A stretch of DNA of 64,000 nucleotides from the NCBI GenBank assembly GCA_030544685.1, contig CP086683.1, positions 3,348,001-3,412,000 on the forward strand. The letters are read 5' to 3'. This document shows, in pieces, positions 56,868 through 64,000 of the stretch; position 1 is the stretch's first letter; every line of letters begins with the position of its first letter. The translations under genes and the position numbers were made by a program. Below the pieces are notes generated by a model that made no database searches, was not told the DNA's origin, and worked only from the letters and a program-made list of their open reading frames with translations. This DNA comes from Pseudomonas sp. B21_DOA. Its GTDB lineage: Bacteria > Pseudomonadota > Gammaproteobacteria > Pseudomonadales > Pseudomonadaceae.

Positions 56868-58037
56868 ATGCGTATCGTCGATATCCGTGAAAAAACCGTC
56901 TCCATTGCTTCCCCGATCGCCAATGCCTACATCGATTTTTCGAAGATGACCTGCTCGGTCGTCGCGGTCATTACCGACGTGATTCGCGACGGCAAACCGG
57001 TCATCGGTTACGGCTTCAACTCCAACGGTCGCTACGGCCAGGGCGCGTTGATGCGCGACCGTTTTCTGGCGCGGATCACTGAAGCCGACCCGGAAACCCT
57101 GATCGATCACGAGAACAATAACCTCGATCCGTTCGCCATCTGGAAAACCCTGATGACCAACGAAAAACCGGGCGGGCATGGCGAGCGTTCAGTAGCGGTC
57201 GGCACCATCGATATGGCGGTGTGGGACGCGGTGGCGAAGATCGAAGGCAAGCCGCTGTATCGCCTGCTAGCCGACCGTTATCGCAACGGCGTCGCCGATG
57301 ACAAAGTCTGGGTGTATGCGGCGGGTGGCTATTACTACCCGGGCAAGGACCAGAGCAAGCTCAAGGCGGAAATGCAGAGCTATCTGGATCGTGGCTACGA
57401 CGTGGTCAAGATGAAGATCGGCGCGGTGCCGCTGGACGAAGATATCCGCCGCATCGAAGCGGTGCTCGAAGTGGTGGGCGACGGCCAGCGCCTGGCGGTC
57501 GACGCCAACGGCCGCTTCGATCTGCAGACCGGTATCGCCTACGCCGAAGCGATCAAGAAGTACAACCTGTTCTGGTACGAAGAAGTCGGCGACCCGCTGG
57601 ATTATGCGCTCCAGGCTGAGTTGGCCAATCACTACGAACTGCCGATGGCCACCGGCGAAAACCTCTTCTCTCACCAGGATGCCCGCAACCTGTTGCGCCA
57701 CGGCGGCATGCGCCCTGACCGCGACTACCTGCAATTCGACTGCGCGCTGTCCTACGGTCTCGTCGAGTACATGCGCACCCTGAAAGTGATGGAAGAGCTG
57801 GGTTGGTCCTCGCGCCGCGTGGTGCCGCATGGTGGTCACCAGATGTCGCTGAACATCGCCGCCGGTCTGCACTTGGGCGGCAACGAATCGTACCCGGACG
57901 TGTTCCAGCCATTCGGCGGGTTTGCCGATGGCATCCGAGTGGAGAACGGCTACGTCGGGCTGCCGGATATCCCGGGCGTCGGCTTCGAAGCCAAATCTGC
58001 GTTGTATGCCGTCATGCGCGAACTGGGCGAGGGCTGA
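56868..58037 (+). CDS. Enolase-superfamily acid-sugar dehydratase, probable D-tartrate dehydratase
   Basis: A protein of 389 aa, the length known for D-tartrate dehydratase. The KxK catalytic base motif is in VVKMKIGAVPL, metal ligands are in AVDANGRFD, WYEEVGDPLD and TGENLFS, and the His/Asp dyad region is VVPHGGHQM. It would remove water from a diacid sugar, giving a 2-ketoacid such as oxaloacetate. The next gene is a C4-dicarboxylate transporter, which fits uptake and use of tartrate. The exact substrate is inferred. Confidence 0.78.
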   Translation: MRIVDIREKTVSIASPIANAYIDFSKMTCSVVAVITDVIRDGKPVIGYGFNSNGRYGQGALMRDRFLARITEADPETLIDHENNNLDPFAIWKTLMTNEKPGGHGERSVAVGTIDMAVWDAVAKIEGKPLYRLLADRYRNGVADDKVWVYAAGGYYYPGKDQSKLKAEMQSYLDRGYDVVKMKIGAVPLDEDIRRIEAVLEVVGDGQRLAVDANGRFDLQTGIAYAEAIKKYNLFWYEEVGDPLDYALQAELANHYELPMATGENLFSHQDARNLLRHGGMRPDRDYLQFDCALSYGLVEYMRTLKVMEELGWSSRRVVPHGGHQMSLNIAAGLHLGGNESYPDVFQPFGGFADGIRVENGYVGLPDIPGVGFEAKSALYAVMRELGEG

Positions 58038-58050
58038 TTCGGTTTTATCT

Positions 58051-58073
58051 GCGGCCTCGTTTGCCGAGGCCGC
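58051..58073 (+). promoter_or_regulatory. Strong hairpin between dehydratase and dctA-like genes
   Basis: GCGGCCTCG pairs with CGAGGCCGC around TTTGC (9 bp), 14 nt after the dehydratase stop, without a T run. It could stabilise the upstream transcript or lower expression of the transporter gene. Confidence 0.6.
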
Positions 58074-58139
58074 ACCTTCCGGCGTCATCCTCGACGCCAA
58101 AGCCACATGCCCACCACAACAATAAAATGAGGTGCTTCC

Positions 58140-59447
58140 GTGGAAACTTCAAAATCGCGCTGGTACAGCCAGCTCTATGTGCAAGTGCTGATCGGCATCG
58201 TCATCGGCGCTGCCATCGGATACTTCGTGCCCGACATCGGCGCCAAGCTGCAGCCGTTTGCCGACGGTTTCATCAAGCTGATCAAGATGCTCCTGGCGCC
58301 GATCATTTTCGGCACGGTGGTGGTCGGTATCGCCAAGATGGGCAGCATCAAGGAGGTCGGACGGATCGGTGTGAAAGCGCTGATCTACTTCGAGATTCTT
58401 TCCACCATCGCTCTGGTGGTCGGCCTGATCGTAGTCAACGTGGTCAAGCCCGGTGCCGGCATGAACATCAACGCCGGAACCCTCGATGGCAGCGCTGTCA
58501 ACAAATACAGCCAGGCGGCGAGCGAGCAGGGCGGTCTGGTCGAGTTCTTCCTCAATATCATTCCGCATACCTTCCTCGGCGCTTTCTCCAATGGCGTCAT
58601 GCTGCAAGTGATTCTGTTGTCGGTGCTGATGGGCGTCGCCTTGGTGCAAATGGGCGAAACCAGCAAACCGCTGATCAACACCATCGATCTGTTCCTGCAA
58701 GGTCTGTTCAAAATCGTCGCGATGGTCATGCGTCTGGCGCCGCTGGGCGCGGGGGCCGGCATGGCATTCACCATCGGCAAATACGGCATTGGCACTCTGC
58801 TGTCGCTGGGGCAGTTGCTGGTCGCGCTGTACATCACCACGCTGATCTTCATCGTCGTCGTACTGGGCACGGTGGCGCGATGGTCGGGTATGCCGATGAT
58901 GCAGTTTCTGCGTTATTTCAAAGATGAAATCCTGATCACCCTGGGCACCTGTTCGACCGAAGCGGTGCTGCCGCGAATGATGGTCAAACTGGAAAAGCTC
59001 GGCTGCAAGAAATCCGTGGTCGGCATGGTCCTGCCGACGGGCTACACCTTCAATGCAGACGGCACCTGCATCTACCTGACCATGGCGGCGATTTTCATTG
59101 CCCAGGCGACCAACACGCCGCTGACGTTCATGGATCAGATGATTCTGCTCGGCGTGTTCCTGCTGACCTCCAAAGGCTCGGCCGGTGTGGCGGGGGCGGG
59201 GTTTGTAACGCTGGCGGCCACCCTCACCACCATTCACTCGATTCCTCTGGTGGGCCTGGTGCTGCTGTTGGGCATCGACCGCTTCCTCAACGAAGCGCGA
59301 GCAGTGACCAACCTGATCGGCAACGGCATCGGCACCATTGCCATTGCCAAGTGGGACAACTCTTTCGATGTCGAAGCGTGCGAGCGGGAAATCGCTGCCA
59401 TGAAGCACGCCAAGGCCGAACGTAAATCGTTGCTGGCGCACAAGTAA
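58140..59447 (+). CDS. dctA: C4-dicarboxylate:cation symporter (DctA family)
   Basis: A protein of 435 aa with the DAACS-family membrane core: QVLIGIVIGAAIGYFVPDIG, FIKLIKMLLAPIIFGTVVVG, the re-entrant loop LGTCSTEAVLPRMM (serine-rich type), and TGYTFNADGTCIYLTMAAIF. The start is a GTG at 58140 with GAGG 7 nt upstream. It imports dicarboxylates with H+ or Na+. The position after a tartrate-type dehydratase suggests tartrate as substrate. Several dctA paralogs are usual in Pseudomonas, so the symbol denotes the family. Confidence 0.9.
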   Translation: METSKSRWYSQLYVQVLIGIVIGAAIGYFVPDIGAKLQPFADGFIKLIKMLLAPIIFGTVVVGIAKMGSIKEVGRIGVKALIYFEILSTIALVVGLIVVNVVKPGAGMNINAGTLDGSAVNKYSQAASEQGGLVEFFLNIIPHTFLGAFSNGVMLQVILLSVLMGVALVQMGETSKPLINTIDLFLQGLFKIVAMVMRLAPLGAGAGMAFTIGKYGIGTLLSLGQLLVALYITTLIFIVVVLGTVARWSGMPMMQFLRYFKDEILITLGTCSTEAVLPRMMVKLEKLGCKKSVVGMVLPTGYTFNADGTCIYLTMAAIFIAQATNTPLTFMDQMILLGVFLLTSKGSAGVAGAGFVTLAATLTTIHSIPLVGLVLLLGIDRFLNEARAVTNLIGNGIGTIAIAKWDNSFDVEACEREIAAMKHAKAERKSLLAHK

Positions 59448-59460
59448 ACCCGAAGCGTGG

Positions 59461-59510
59461 CGATCAGCACCTCTGTTGGCGATCCGGGTCGCTGAAACAG
59501 GTGCTGATCG
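59461..59510 (+). terminator. 12-bp inverted repeat after the dctA-like gene
   Basis: CGATCAGCACCT (59461-59472) is the exact inverse of AGGTGCTGATCG (59499-59510), 14 nt after the stop, with a 26-nt loop. There is no T run; it may end transcription or act as an operator. Confidence 0.5.
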
Positions 59511-59531
59511 ACACCGCACGAGCTGCCTGGG

Positions 59532-59587
59532 TTGACACTCCTATCGTACTCATGAAATATATAGCGCACTATACAATAGCGAACTAT
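59532..59587 (+). promoter_or_regulatory. Promoter with twin MarR-type operators
   Basis: TTGACA (59532-59537) is followed after about 18 nt by AATATA, a good -35/-10 pair. Two copies of ATAGCG-N-ACTAT (59561-59572 and 59576-59587, 15 bp apart) overlap the start region; each is an imperfect palindrome ATAG-N4-CTAT. They end 3 nt before the MarR gene's ATG, so autorepression is likely. Confidence 0.65.
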
Positions 59588-59590
59588 GAA

Positions 59591-60022
59591 ATGAGCTCGA
59601 GCCGAAATCACGTGGGAACGCAGCTGTCGTTTTCACTCTACGCCGCCGCCAACCGGGTCGTGCGTTTGCACAAGCCGTATCTGGAACCCCTGGGCATAAC
59701 CTTTCCGCAATATCTGGTGATCCTCCAACTTCTCGATGGCGCGCCACTGTCGGTGGGCGAACTCGGCACTTACCTGGCCATGGATGCGGGAACCATCACG
59801 CCGCTACTCAAACGCTTGGAAAGCGCCGGACTGGTCACGCGCAAGCGCGATCCGGCAGACGAGCGCCGCGTGCTGATCGACCTGACGCCTGAAAGCCGAG
59901 CCATGGAAAATGACATCAGAGCCATCACCGGCAAAATCAAATCTGCCTGCCAACTCGATGAGCAGGGGATTGAGGCGCTTCGTCTGACGCTGGATGCGCT
60001 TGCCCATCCGGCGGCTGACTGA
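59591..60022 (+). CDS. MarR-family regulator, OhrR-like without the sensing Cys
   Basis: A protein of 143 aa. The N-terminal segment QLSFSLYAAANRVVRLHKPY aligns with OhrR, but the peroxide-sensing Cys of OhrR (LCFALY) is Ser here. The recognition helix is in MDAGTITPLLKRLESAGLV and the wing is KRDPADERRVLIDLT. The start at 59591 follows the operators directly; an earlier ATG at 59501 would read through them. It probably represses itself and perhaps the NADP-binding gene 66 nt downstream. Confidence 0.87.
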   Translation: MSSSRNHVGTQLSFSLYAAANRVVRLHKPYLEPLGITFPQYLVILQLLDGAPLSVGELGTYLAMDAGTITPLLKRLESAGLVTRKRDPADERRVLIDLTPESRAMENDIRAITGKIKSACQLDEQGIEALRLTLDALAHPAAD

Positions 60023-60088
60023 GCCGACGACTCAATCCAAACGCGCGCTCAACCGGGCGATAACACACGTACCAGAGAGGGTATTGAA

Positions 60089-60823
60089 ATGAACATCGGA
60101 ATCATCGGCGCCGGCCACATCGGCGCGACGCTGGCACGCAAGCTGGCGGCCTGCGGTCATCAGATCAAACTGGCCAATTCGAAAGACCCGCAAAGCATTC
60201 AGACGCTCGCTGACGAGGTCGGTGCCAAGGCGGTGACCAAAGAGCAGGCCGTGGCCGACGTCGACGTGATCATCCTGTCGATTCCCTTCGCCCGATACCC
60301 TGATTTGAAACAAATGCTGAGCCAGGTTCCCGAGCAAGTCGTGGTCATCGATACCTCCAATTATTACCCGCAGCGTGACGGGGCAATCAGGGAAGTGGAC
60401 GAGGGCAAACCTGAAAGCGTCTGGGTCAGCGAGCAGATCGGCCGCCCGCTGATCAAAGCGTGGAACGCCGTACTCGCTGCTACGCTGGCCGATCAAGGTC
60501 AACCTGCCGAATCCGCAACTCGCATCGCCTTGCCAGTCGCCGGCGATGATGTGCGTGCTGAGGCGATCGCGCAGGATCTGGTCGAAGAAACCGGATTCAC
60601 CGCGCTCGCTGCCGGCGGTCTTCAGGATTCATGGCGTCAACAACCCGGGACCCCCGCTTACTGCACCGAGCTGACCCTGCCGGAACTCAAACAGGCGCTC
60701 GAAGCTGCGGACAAAGCCCGCGCGCCGCTGAACCGCGATGCTTTGATGGCCCGATTCATGGCGCCCGGCACAGAGTTCACCCGCGAGCAGATGGTTGCGA
60801 TCAATCGGGAAATGACTGCCTGA
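60089..60823 (+). CDS. NADP-binding F420-reductase-like oxidoreductase
   Basis: A protein of 244 aa. The Rossmann motif is MNIGIIGAGHIGATLARKLA, followed by IDTSNYYPQRDG and a C-terminal helical part (ALEAADKARAPLNRD) longer than in the paralog at 32263. These proteins bind NADP; F420 itself is not expected here. AGAGAGGG lies about 8 nt upstream. It follows a MarR gene closely and may be its target in electrophile or redox defence. Confidence 0.85.
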   Translation: MNIGIIGAGHIGATLARKLAACGHQIKLANSKDPQSIQTLADEVGAKAVTKEQAVADVDVIILSIPFARYPDLKQMLSQVPEQVVVIDTSNYYPQRDGAIREVDEGKPESVWVSEQIGRPLIKAWNAVLAATLADQGQPAESATRIALPVAGDDVRAEAIAQDLVEETGFTALAAGGLQDSWRQQPGTPAYCTELTLPELKQALEAADKARAPLNRDALMARFMAPGTEFTREQMVAINREMTA

Positions 60824-60865
60824 TTAGCGAGCCGACGCCTTCAGGTTTAAAGTCAATCTCAATTG

Positions 60866-62232
60866 CCATGCCGAAAAACCTGTGGGAGCGGGCTTGCTCG
60901 CGAAGGCGTCGGCACATTCGACACCATCATCGCCTGACACACCGCTTTCGCGAGCAAGCTCGCTCCCACAGTAGATAGATGATTCCCCCAGATCCTTGGC
61001 AACCTCAAAAACCAGCTTGTATTGCCACACCACAAATCCCCAGCCATGCCGAAAAAACTGTGGGAGCGAGCCTGCTCGCGAAGGCGTCGGCACATTCAAC
61101 ACCGTCATCGCCTGACACACCGCTTTCGCGAGCAAGCTCGCTCCCACAGTAGATAGATGATTCCCCCAGATCCTTGGCAACCTCAAAAACCAGCTTGTAT
61201 TGCCACACCACAAATCCCCAGCCATGCCGAAAAAACTGTGGGAGTGAGCTTGCTCGCGAAGGCGTCGGCACATTCAACACGATCATCGCCTGACACACCG
61301 CTTTCGCGAGCAAGCCCGCTCCCCGCAGTAGATAGATGATTCACCCAGATCCTTGGCAACCTCAAAAACCAGCTTGTATTGCCACACCACAAATCCCCAG
61401 CCATGCCGAAAAAACTGTGGGAGCGAGCTTGCTCGCGAAGGCGTCGGCACATTCAACACCATCATCGCCTGACACACCGCTTTCGCGAGCAAGCCCGCTC
61501 CCACAGTAGATAGATGATTCCCCCAGATCCTTGGCAACCTCAAAAACCACCTTGTATTGCCACACCACAAATCCCCAGCCATGCCGAAAAAACTGTGGGA
61601 GCGAGCTTGCTCGCGAAGGCGTCGGCACATTCGACACCATCATCGCCTGACACACCGCTTTCGCGAGCAAGCCCGCTCCCACAGTAGATAGATGATTCCC
61701 CCAGATCCTTGGCAACCTCAAAAACCAGCTTGTATTGCCACACCACAAATCCCCAGCCATGCCGAAAAAACTGTGGGAGCGAGCCTGCTCGCGAAGGCGT
61801 CGGCACATTCAACACCGTCATCGCCTGACACACCGCTTTCGCGAGCAAGCTCGCTCCCACAGTAGATAGATGATTCCCCCAGATCCTTGGCAACCTCAAA
61901 AACCAGCTTGTGCTGCCACACCGCAAATCCCCAGCCATGCCGAAAAAACTGTGGGAGTGAGCTTGCTCGCGAAGGGGGCGGCACATTCAACAGCATCATC
62001 GCCTGACACACCGCTTTCGCGAGCAAGCCCGCTCCCACAGTAGATAGATGATTCCCCCAGATCCTTGGCAACCTCAAAAACCAGCTTGTATTGCCACACC
62101 ACAAATCCCCAGCCATGCCGAAAAAACTGTGGGAGCGAGCCTGCTCGCGAAGGCGTCGGCACATTCGACACCATCATCGCCTGACACACCGCTTTCGCGA
62201 GCAAGCTCGCTCCCACAGTAGATAGATGATTC
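60866..62232. repeat. REP array 3: 8 tandem units of 178 bp
   Basis: Eight units (marks at 60905, 61083, 61261, 61440, 61618, 61796, 61974, 62152) have a strikingly constant 178-bp period. Each has a REP (GTGGGAGCGAGCCTGCTCGC), the linker GTCGGCACATTCAACACC, an inverted REP (CTTTCGCGAGCAAGCTCGCT), and a long second linker (GTAGATAGATGATTCCCCCA to CCATGCCGAAAAAACT). The last unit stops in GATGATTCC and the sequence continues inside an Old Yellow Enzyme gene. Confidence 0.93.
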
Positions 62233-63079
62233 CGGCTGGCGCAAGGTCACCGATGCAGTGCATGGCGCTGGTGGCCGGATCATCGCGCAGCTGTGGCACA
62301 TGGGCCGGGTCGTGCACCCGAGTTTCCTTGGCGGCGGCCAGCCGGTTTCCGCATCGGTCACCACCGCGCCGGGGCAGGCGCACACCTACGCCGGCAAGCA
62401 GCCGTATACCCCGGCGCGCGCGTTACCGCTGGAAGAAATCCCCGCATTGCTGGAAGACTTTCGACAGGCGACCCGCAATGCAATCGAGGCGGGTTTCGAT
62501 GGCGTGCAGATCCACGCCGCCAACGGTTATCTGATCGACCAGTTTCTGCGCGACAGTGACAATTTCCGCAGCGATGCCTATGGCGGTTCGATCGACAACC
62601 GCATCCGCTTGCTCAAGGAAGTGACCGAGGCGGTCGCCGAAGTCATCGGCGCCGACCGCACCGGCGTGCGCTTGACCCCAAGCAGCTACGAGCAGGGCAT
62701 CCTTGACAGCGATCCCGAAGCGCTGTTCATCCGCGCCGCCGAGGTGCTGTCAGCGATCGGCATTGCTCATCTGGAAGTCCGCGAGCCACCGCTGGACGGC
62801 ACTTTTGGCAAGTCTGAACGACCGCCGCTGGCCGGGGTGATCCGCGATGTATTCAAAGGCGTGCTGATCCTCAATTCGGACTACGGATTTGCGCGGGCGC
62901 AAGCACAATTGGACGCAGGGCTCGCCGATGCGATTGCGTTTGGACGGCCGTATATAGCCAATCCGGATCTGCCGCTTAGATTTGCCCGCCAGTTGCCATT
63001 GGCCCAGAGCGAAATGAGTACGTGGTTCAGCCAGGGCTGGGAAGGGTATTTGGATTACCCGGCGGTGAGTGACGTTTGA
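62233..63079 (+). pseudogene. Old Yellow Enzyme-family reductase, 5' end missing
   Basis: The frame opens at GWRKVTDAVHGAGG, which in the family lies about 80-90 residues after the start, and continues normally: QLWHMGRVVHP, DGVQIHAANGYLIDQFLRD with the substrate-binding His/Asn, and SDAYGGSIDNRIRL, to the end IANPDLPLRFA and PLAQSEMSTWFSQGWEGYLD. The N-terminal FMN-binding strand is absent; REP array 3 stands in its place. No ribosome site or start exists at the junction. Either the array's growth deleted the 5' end or the assembly joined the wrong ends. Confidence 0.88.
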
Positions 63080-63144
63080 ACGCATGATTGCCACGTTTCG
63101 ACTGCCCGCTGTGGAGTGCTCAATGGGCAGATGTTTTACCCGAT

Positions 63145-63816
63145 TCAGCGCAAGCGCGATGTCCGTTGCGAGGACAGCACCTGTTCAAGCTGAGGTTCGA
63201 GCACGGCTTTGTGCGCGGCCAATACATGCGCCTGCGCCCACTCCAGATCAGGGTGCAGCCATTCCAGCGCATCCTTTGCGGTGAACGCCAACAGACGCTG
63301 ACGTTTCATTTCTGTGTCCTCATGGGTGATCAATGCCAGGCCATCACAACCGCTACGGGTTCCGCTGACCTGAGCAAGTGCGGCGAGAAAGATCGGACAA
63401 GGCTCACGGGCTGTGGTGTAGGCAAGGTTGCGCGAATGAATGAACATTCCGGCGTCGAGGGCCTCATACCAGCCTTCCACCGCGACGAGCATGCGCCCGT
63501 CGTGTTTGACCCGGTCAAATAACTTCGAGCGCATGACCAGATGCAACGGCAAATGGGTCAGCGGAGGCAGGGCGCCCATCGACCAGGTGGGTGACCAGCC
63601 CCAGCGCACGGGCAAGCAGTCCAGAGCACCGTCGCGGCGACAGATGCCATTGACCTGCATACCCGGTTTGATGAGGTGGCGCCCGTCAGGTGCGCATTTG
63701 CCGGAAGCGCCGTCACCGGCCGTATCGGCTTGTGCGTCAACGTTTGCCATCTGGCCGGTCACCAGAAGAGTCGCCAGTTGTTGCGGGGCGGTGTGTTGAA
63801 CGATGTACTCACACAT
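63145..63816 (-). CDS. SRAP-family (SOS response-associated, HMCES/YedK-like) protein
   Basis: A protein of 223 aa. The catalytic Cys2 follows the initiator Met (MCEYIVQH); in YedK/HMCES it crosslinks to abasic sites in single-stranded DNA. Further motifs are VRWGWSPTW, RMLVAVEGWYEA and LALITHEDTEMKRQRL, matching the family's W-G-L-x-P-x-W, G-F-Y-E-W and active-site His regions with several substitutions. The ATG at 63816 has AGGAGA 5 nt upstream and gives Cys at position 2 as required; 63858 would not. It shields abasic sites from damage during replication. Confidence 0.87.
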   Translation of the reverse strand: MCEYIVQHTAPQQLATLLVTGQMANVDAQADTAGDGASGKCAPDGRHLIKPGMQVNGICRRDGALDCLPVRWGWSPTWSMGALPPLTHLPLHLVMRSKLFDRVKHDGRMLVAVEGWYEALDAGMFIHSRNLAYTTAREPCPIFLAALAQVSGTRSGCDGLALITHEDTEMKRQRLLAFTAKDALEWLHPDLEWAQAHVLAAHKAVLEPQLEQVLSSQRTSRLR

Positions 63817-63912
63817 TGCAAATCTCCTGGTCGGCAGAGCTTTGCGCACGGCACGCAAGTCCGGCGTTTCTCGCGTTGTGCTGCTCTGGGGCAGATGGGC
63901 GGCGCGGGTTTT

Positions 63913-64000
63913 TCATATCGCCAGATCCTCGTCCCAACACACCGCCTTCGATTCGTGCCATTGCACGTCGGTAACGCCGAACCGTTCGGCCATAGGCTTT
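63913..64000 (-). CDS. Possible 3' end of an unknown gene
   Basis: The frame is open from the right edge to a TGA at 63913-63915 and reads MAERFGVTDVQWHESKAVCW, then DEDLAI. The composition looks coding, but the family cannot be told from 28 residues. It ends about 100 nt before the SRAP gene on the same strand. Confidence 0.4.
   Translation of the reverse strand, partial: KPMAERFGVTDVQWHESKAVCWDEDLAI

Noticed and set aside
58149-59519. 456-aa minus-strand ORF opposite dctA
   Set aside because: Antisense shadow with His/Gln-rich composition; the plus strand is a clear transporter.
42748-62232. CRISPR array interpretation of the three repeat blocks
   Set aside because: Units are 134-178 bp, the linkers are constant within an array rather than unique spacers, and no cas genes are present.
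60824-62385. Series of 148-aa ORFs 178 bp apart in array 3
   Set aside because: Identical shadow frames of the repeat unit, without starts, ribosome sites or non-repeat content.
1-64000. tRNA or rRNA genes
   Set aside because: No cloverleaf with TTCGA-type T-loop or rRNA core sequence was recognised by eye; a tRNAscan run would settle it.

Overview
This is chromosomal DNA from a Pseudomonas, most likely of the P. fluorescens group. The evidence is high GC, the REP core GTGGGAGCGAGC..GCTCGCGAA in three tandem arrays, a DUF6124 gene with a structured leader, and accessory genes typical of the genus (DUF2931, DUF2986, CigR-like, SRAP). No rRNA or tRNA gene was seen.

Layout. 1-1800: a retron-like locus on the minus strand, with a candidate msr-msd RNA, a 54-aa membrane peptide, an XRE regulator and a reverse transcriptase cut by the window edge. 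1833-4770: the wreck of a Mu-like prophage (gp29 portal, gpF, gpG). 4834-12701: a signalling island with a receiver-only protein, a GlxA-type regulator, a FixJ-type regulator and a giant kinase/ATPase/GAF/PAS/histidine kinase. 12736-17220: small LysR-controlled redox genes (NmrA, RidA, GST). 17338-25697: an unusual operon coding for an alpha-oxoamine synthase, a TauD dioxygenase, a 2-hydroxyacid dehydrogenase, DoxX, UbiD and UbiX, with an MFS exporter and flanking LysR genes. 26005-29267: a strongly folded leader RNA, a DUF6124 gene, then a DUF2235 lipase-type effector with a DUF2931 lipoprotein.

29332-35983: a DMT exporter, LysR/SDR/NADP-binding genes, and an ArsR gene with two matching palindromic operators next to a quinone oxidoreductase. 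36254-42639: a sensor kinase, an ABC exporter, a three-gene envelope-stress operon (holin-like, DUF3618) and an M42 peptidase. 42748-44226: REP array 1. 44252-49317: LysR/MFS, CigR-like, and quinone oxidoreductase/LysR. 49350-50425: REP array 2. 50490-55694: hemerythrin, saccharopine-dehydrogenase-like, DUF2269, DCC, AraC and SDR genes. 55801-59447: a probable D-tartrate locus (LysR, enolase-superfamily dehydratase, DctA). 59532-60823: MarR with its operators and an NADP-binding protein. 60866-62232: REP array 3, which ends inside an Old Yellow Enzyme gene that lacks its 5' end. 63145-63816: an SRAP-family gene.

At least 19 genes are broken by small indels, nearly all one base missing from a homopolymer run. 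This points to uncorrected sequencing error rather than mass decay, so the broken genes are described with their frames restored. The most interesting biology is the retron-like locus, the oxoamine synthase/UbiD operon, the DUF6124 leader RNA and the array-specific REP amplifications.
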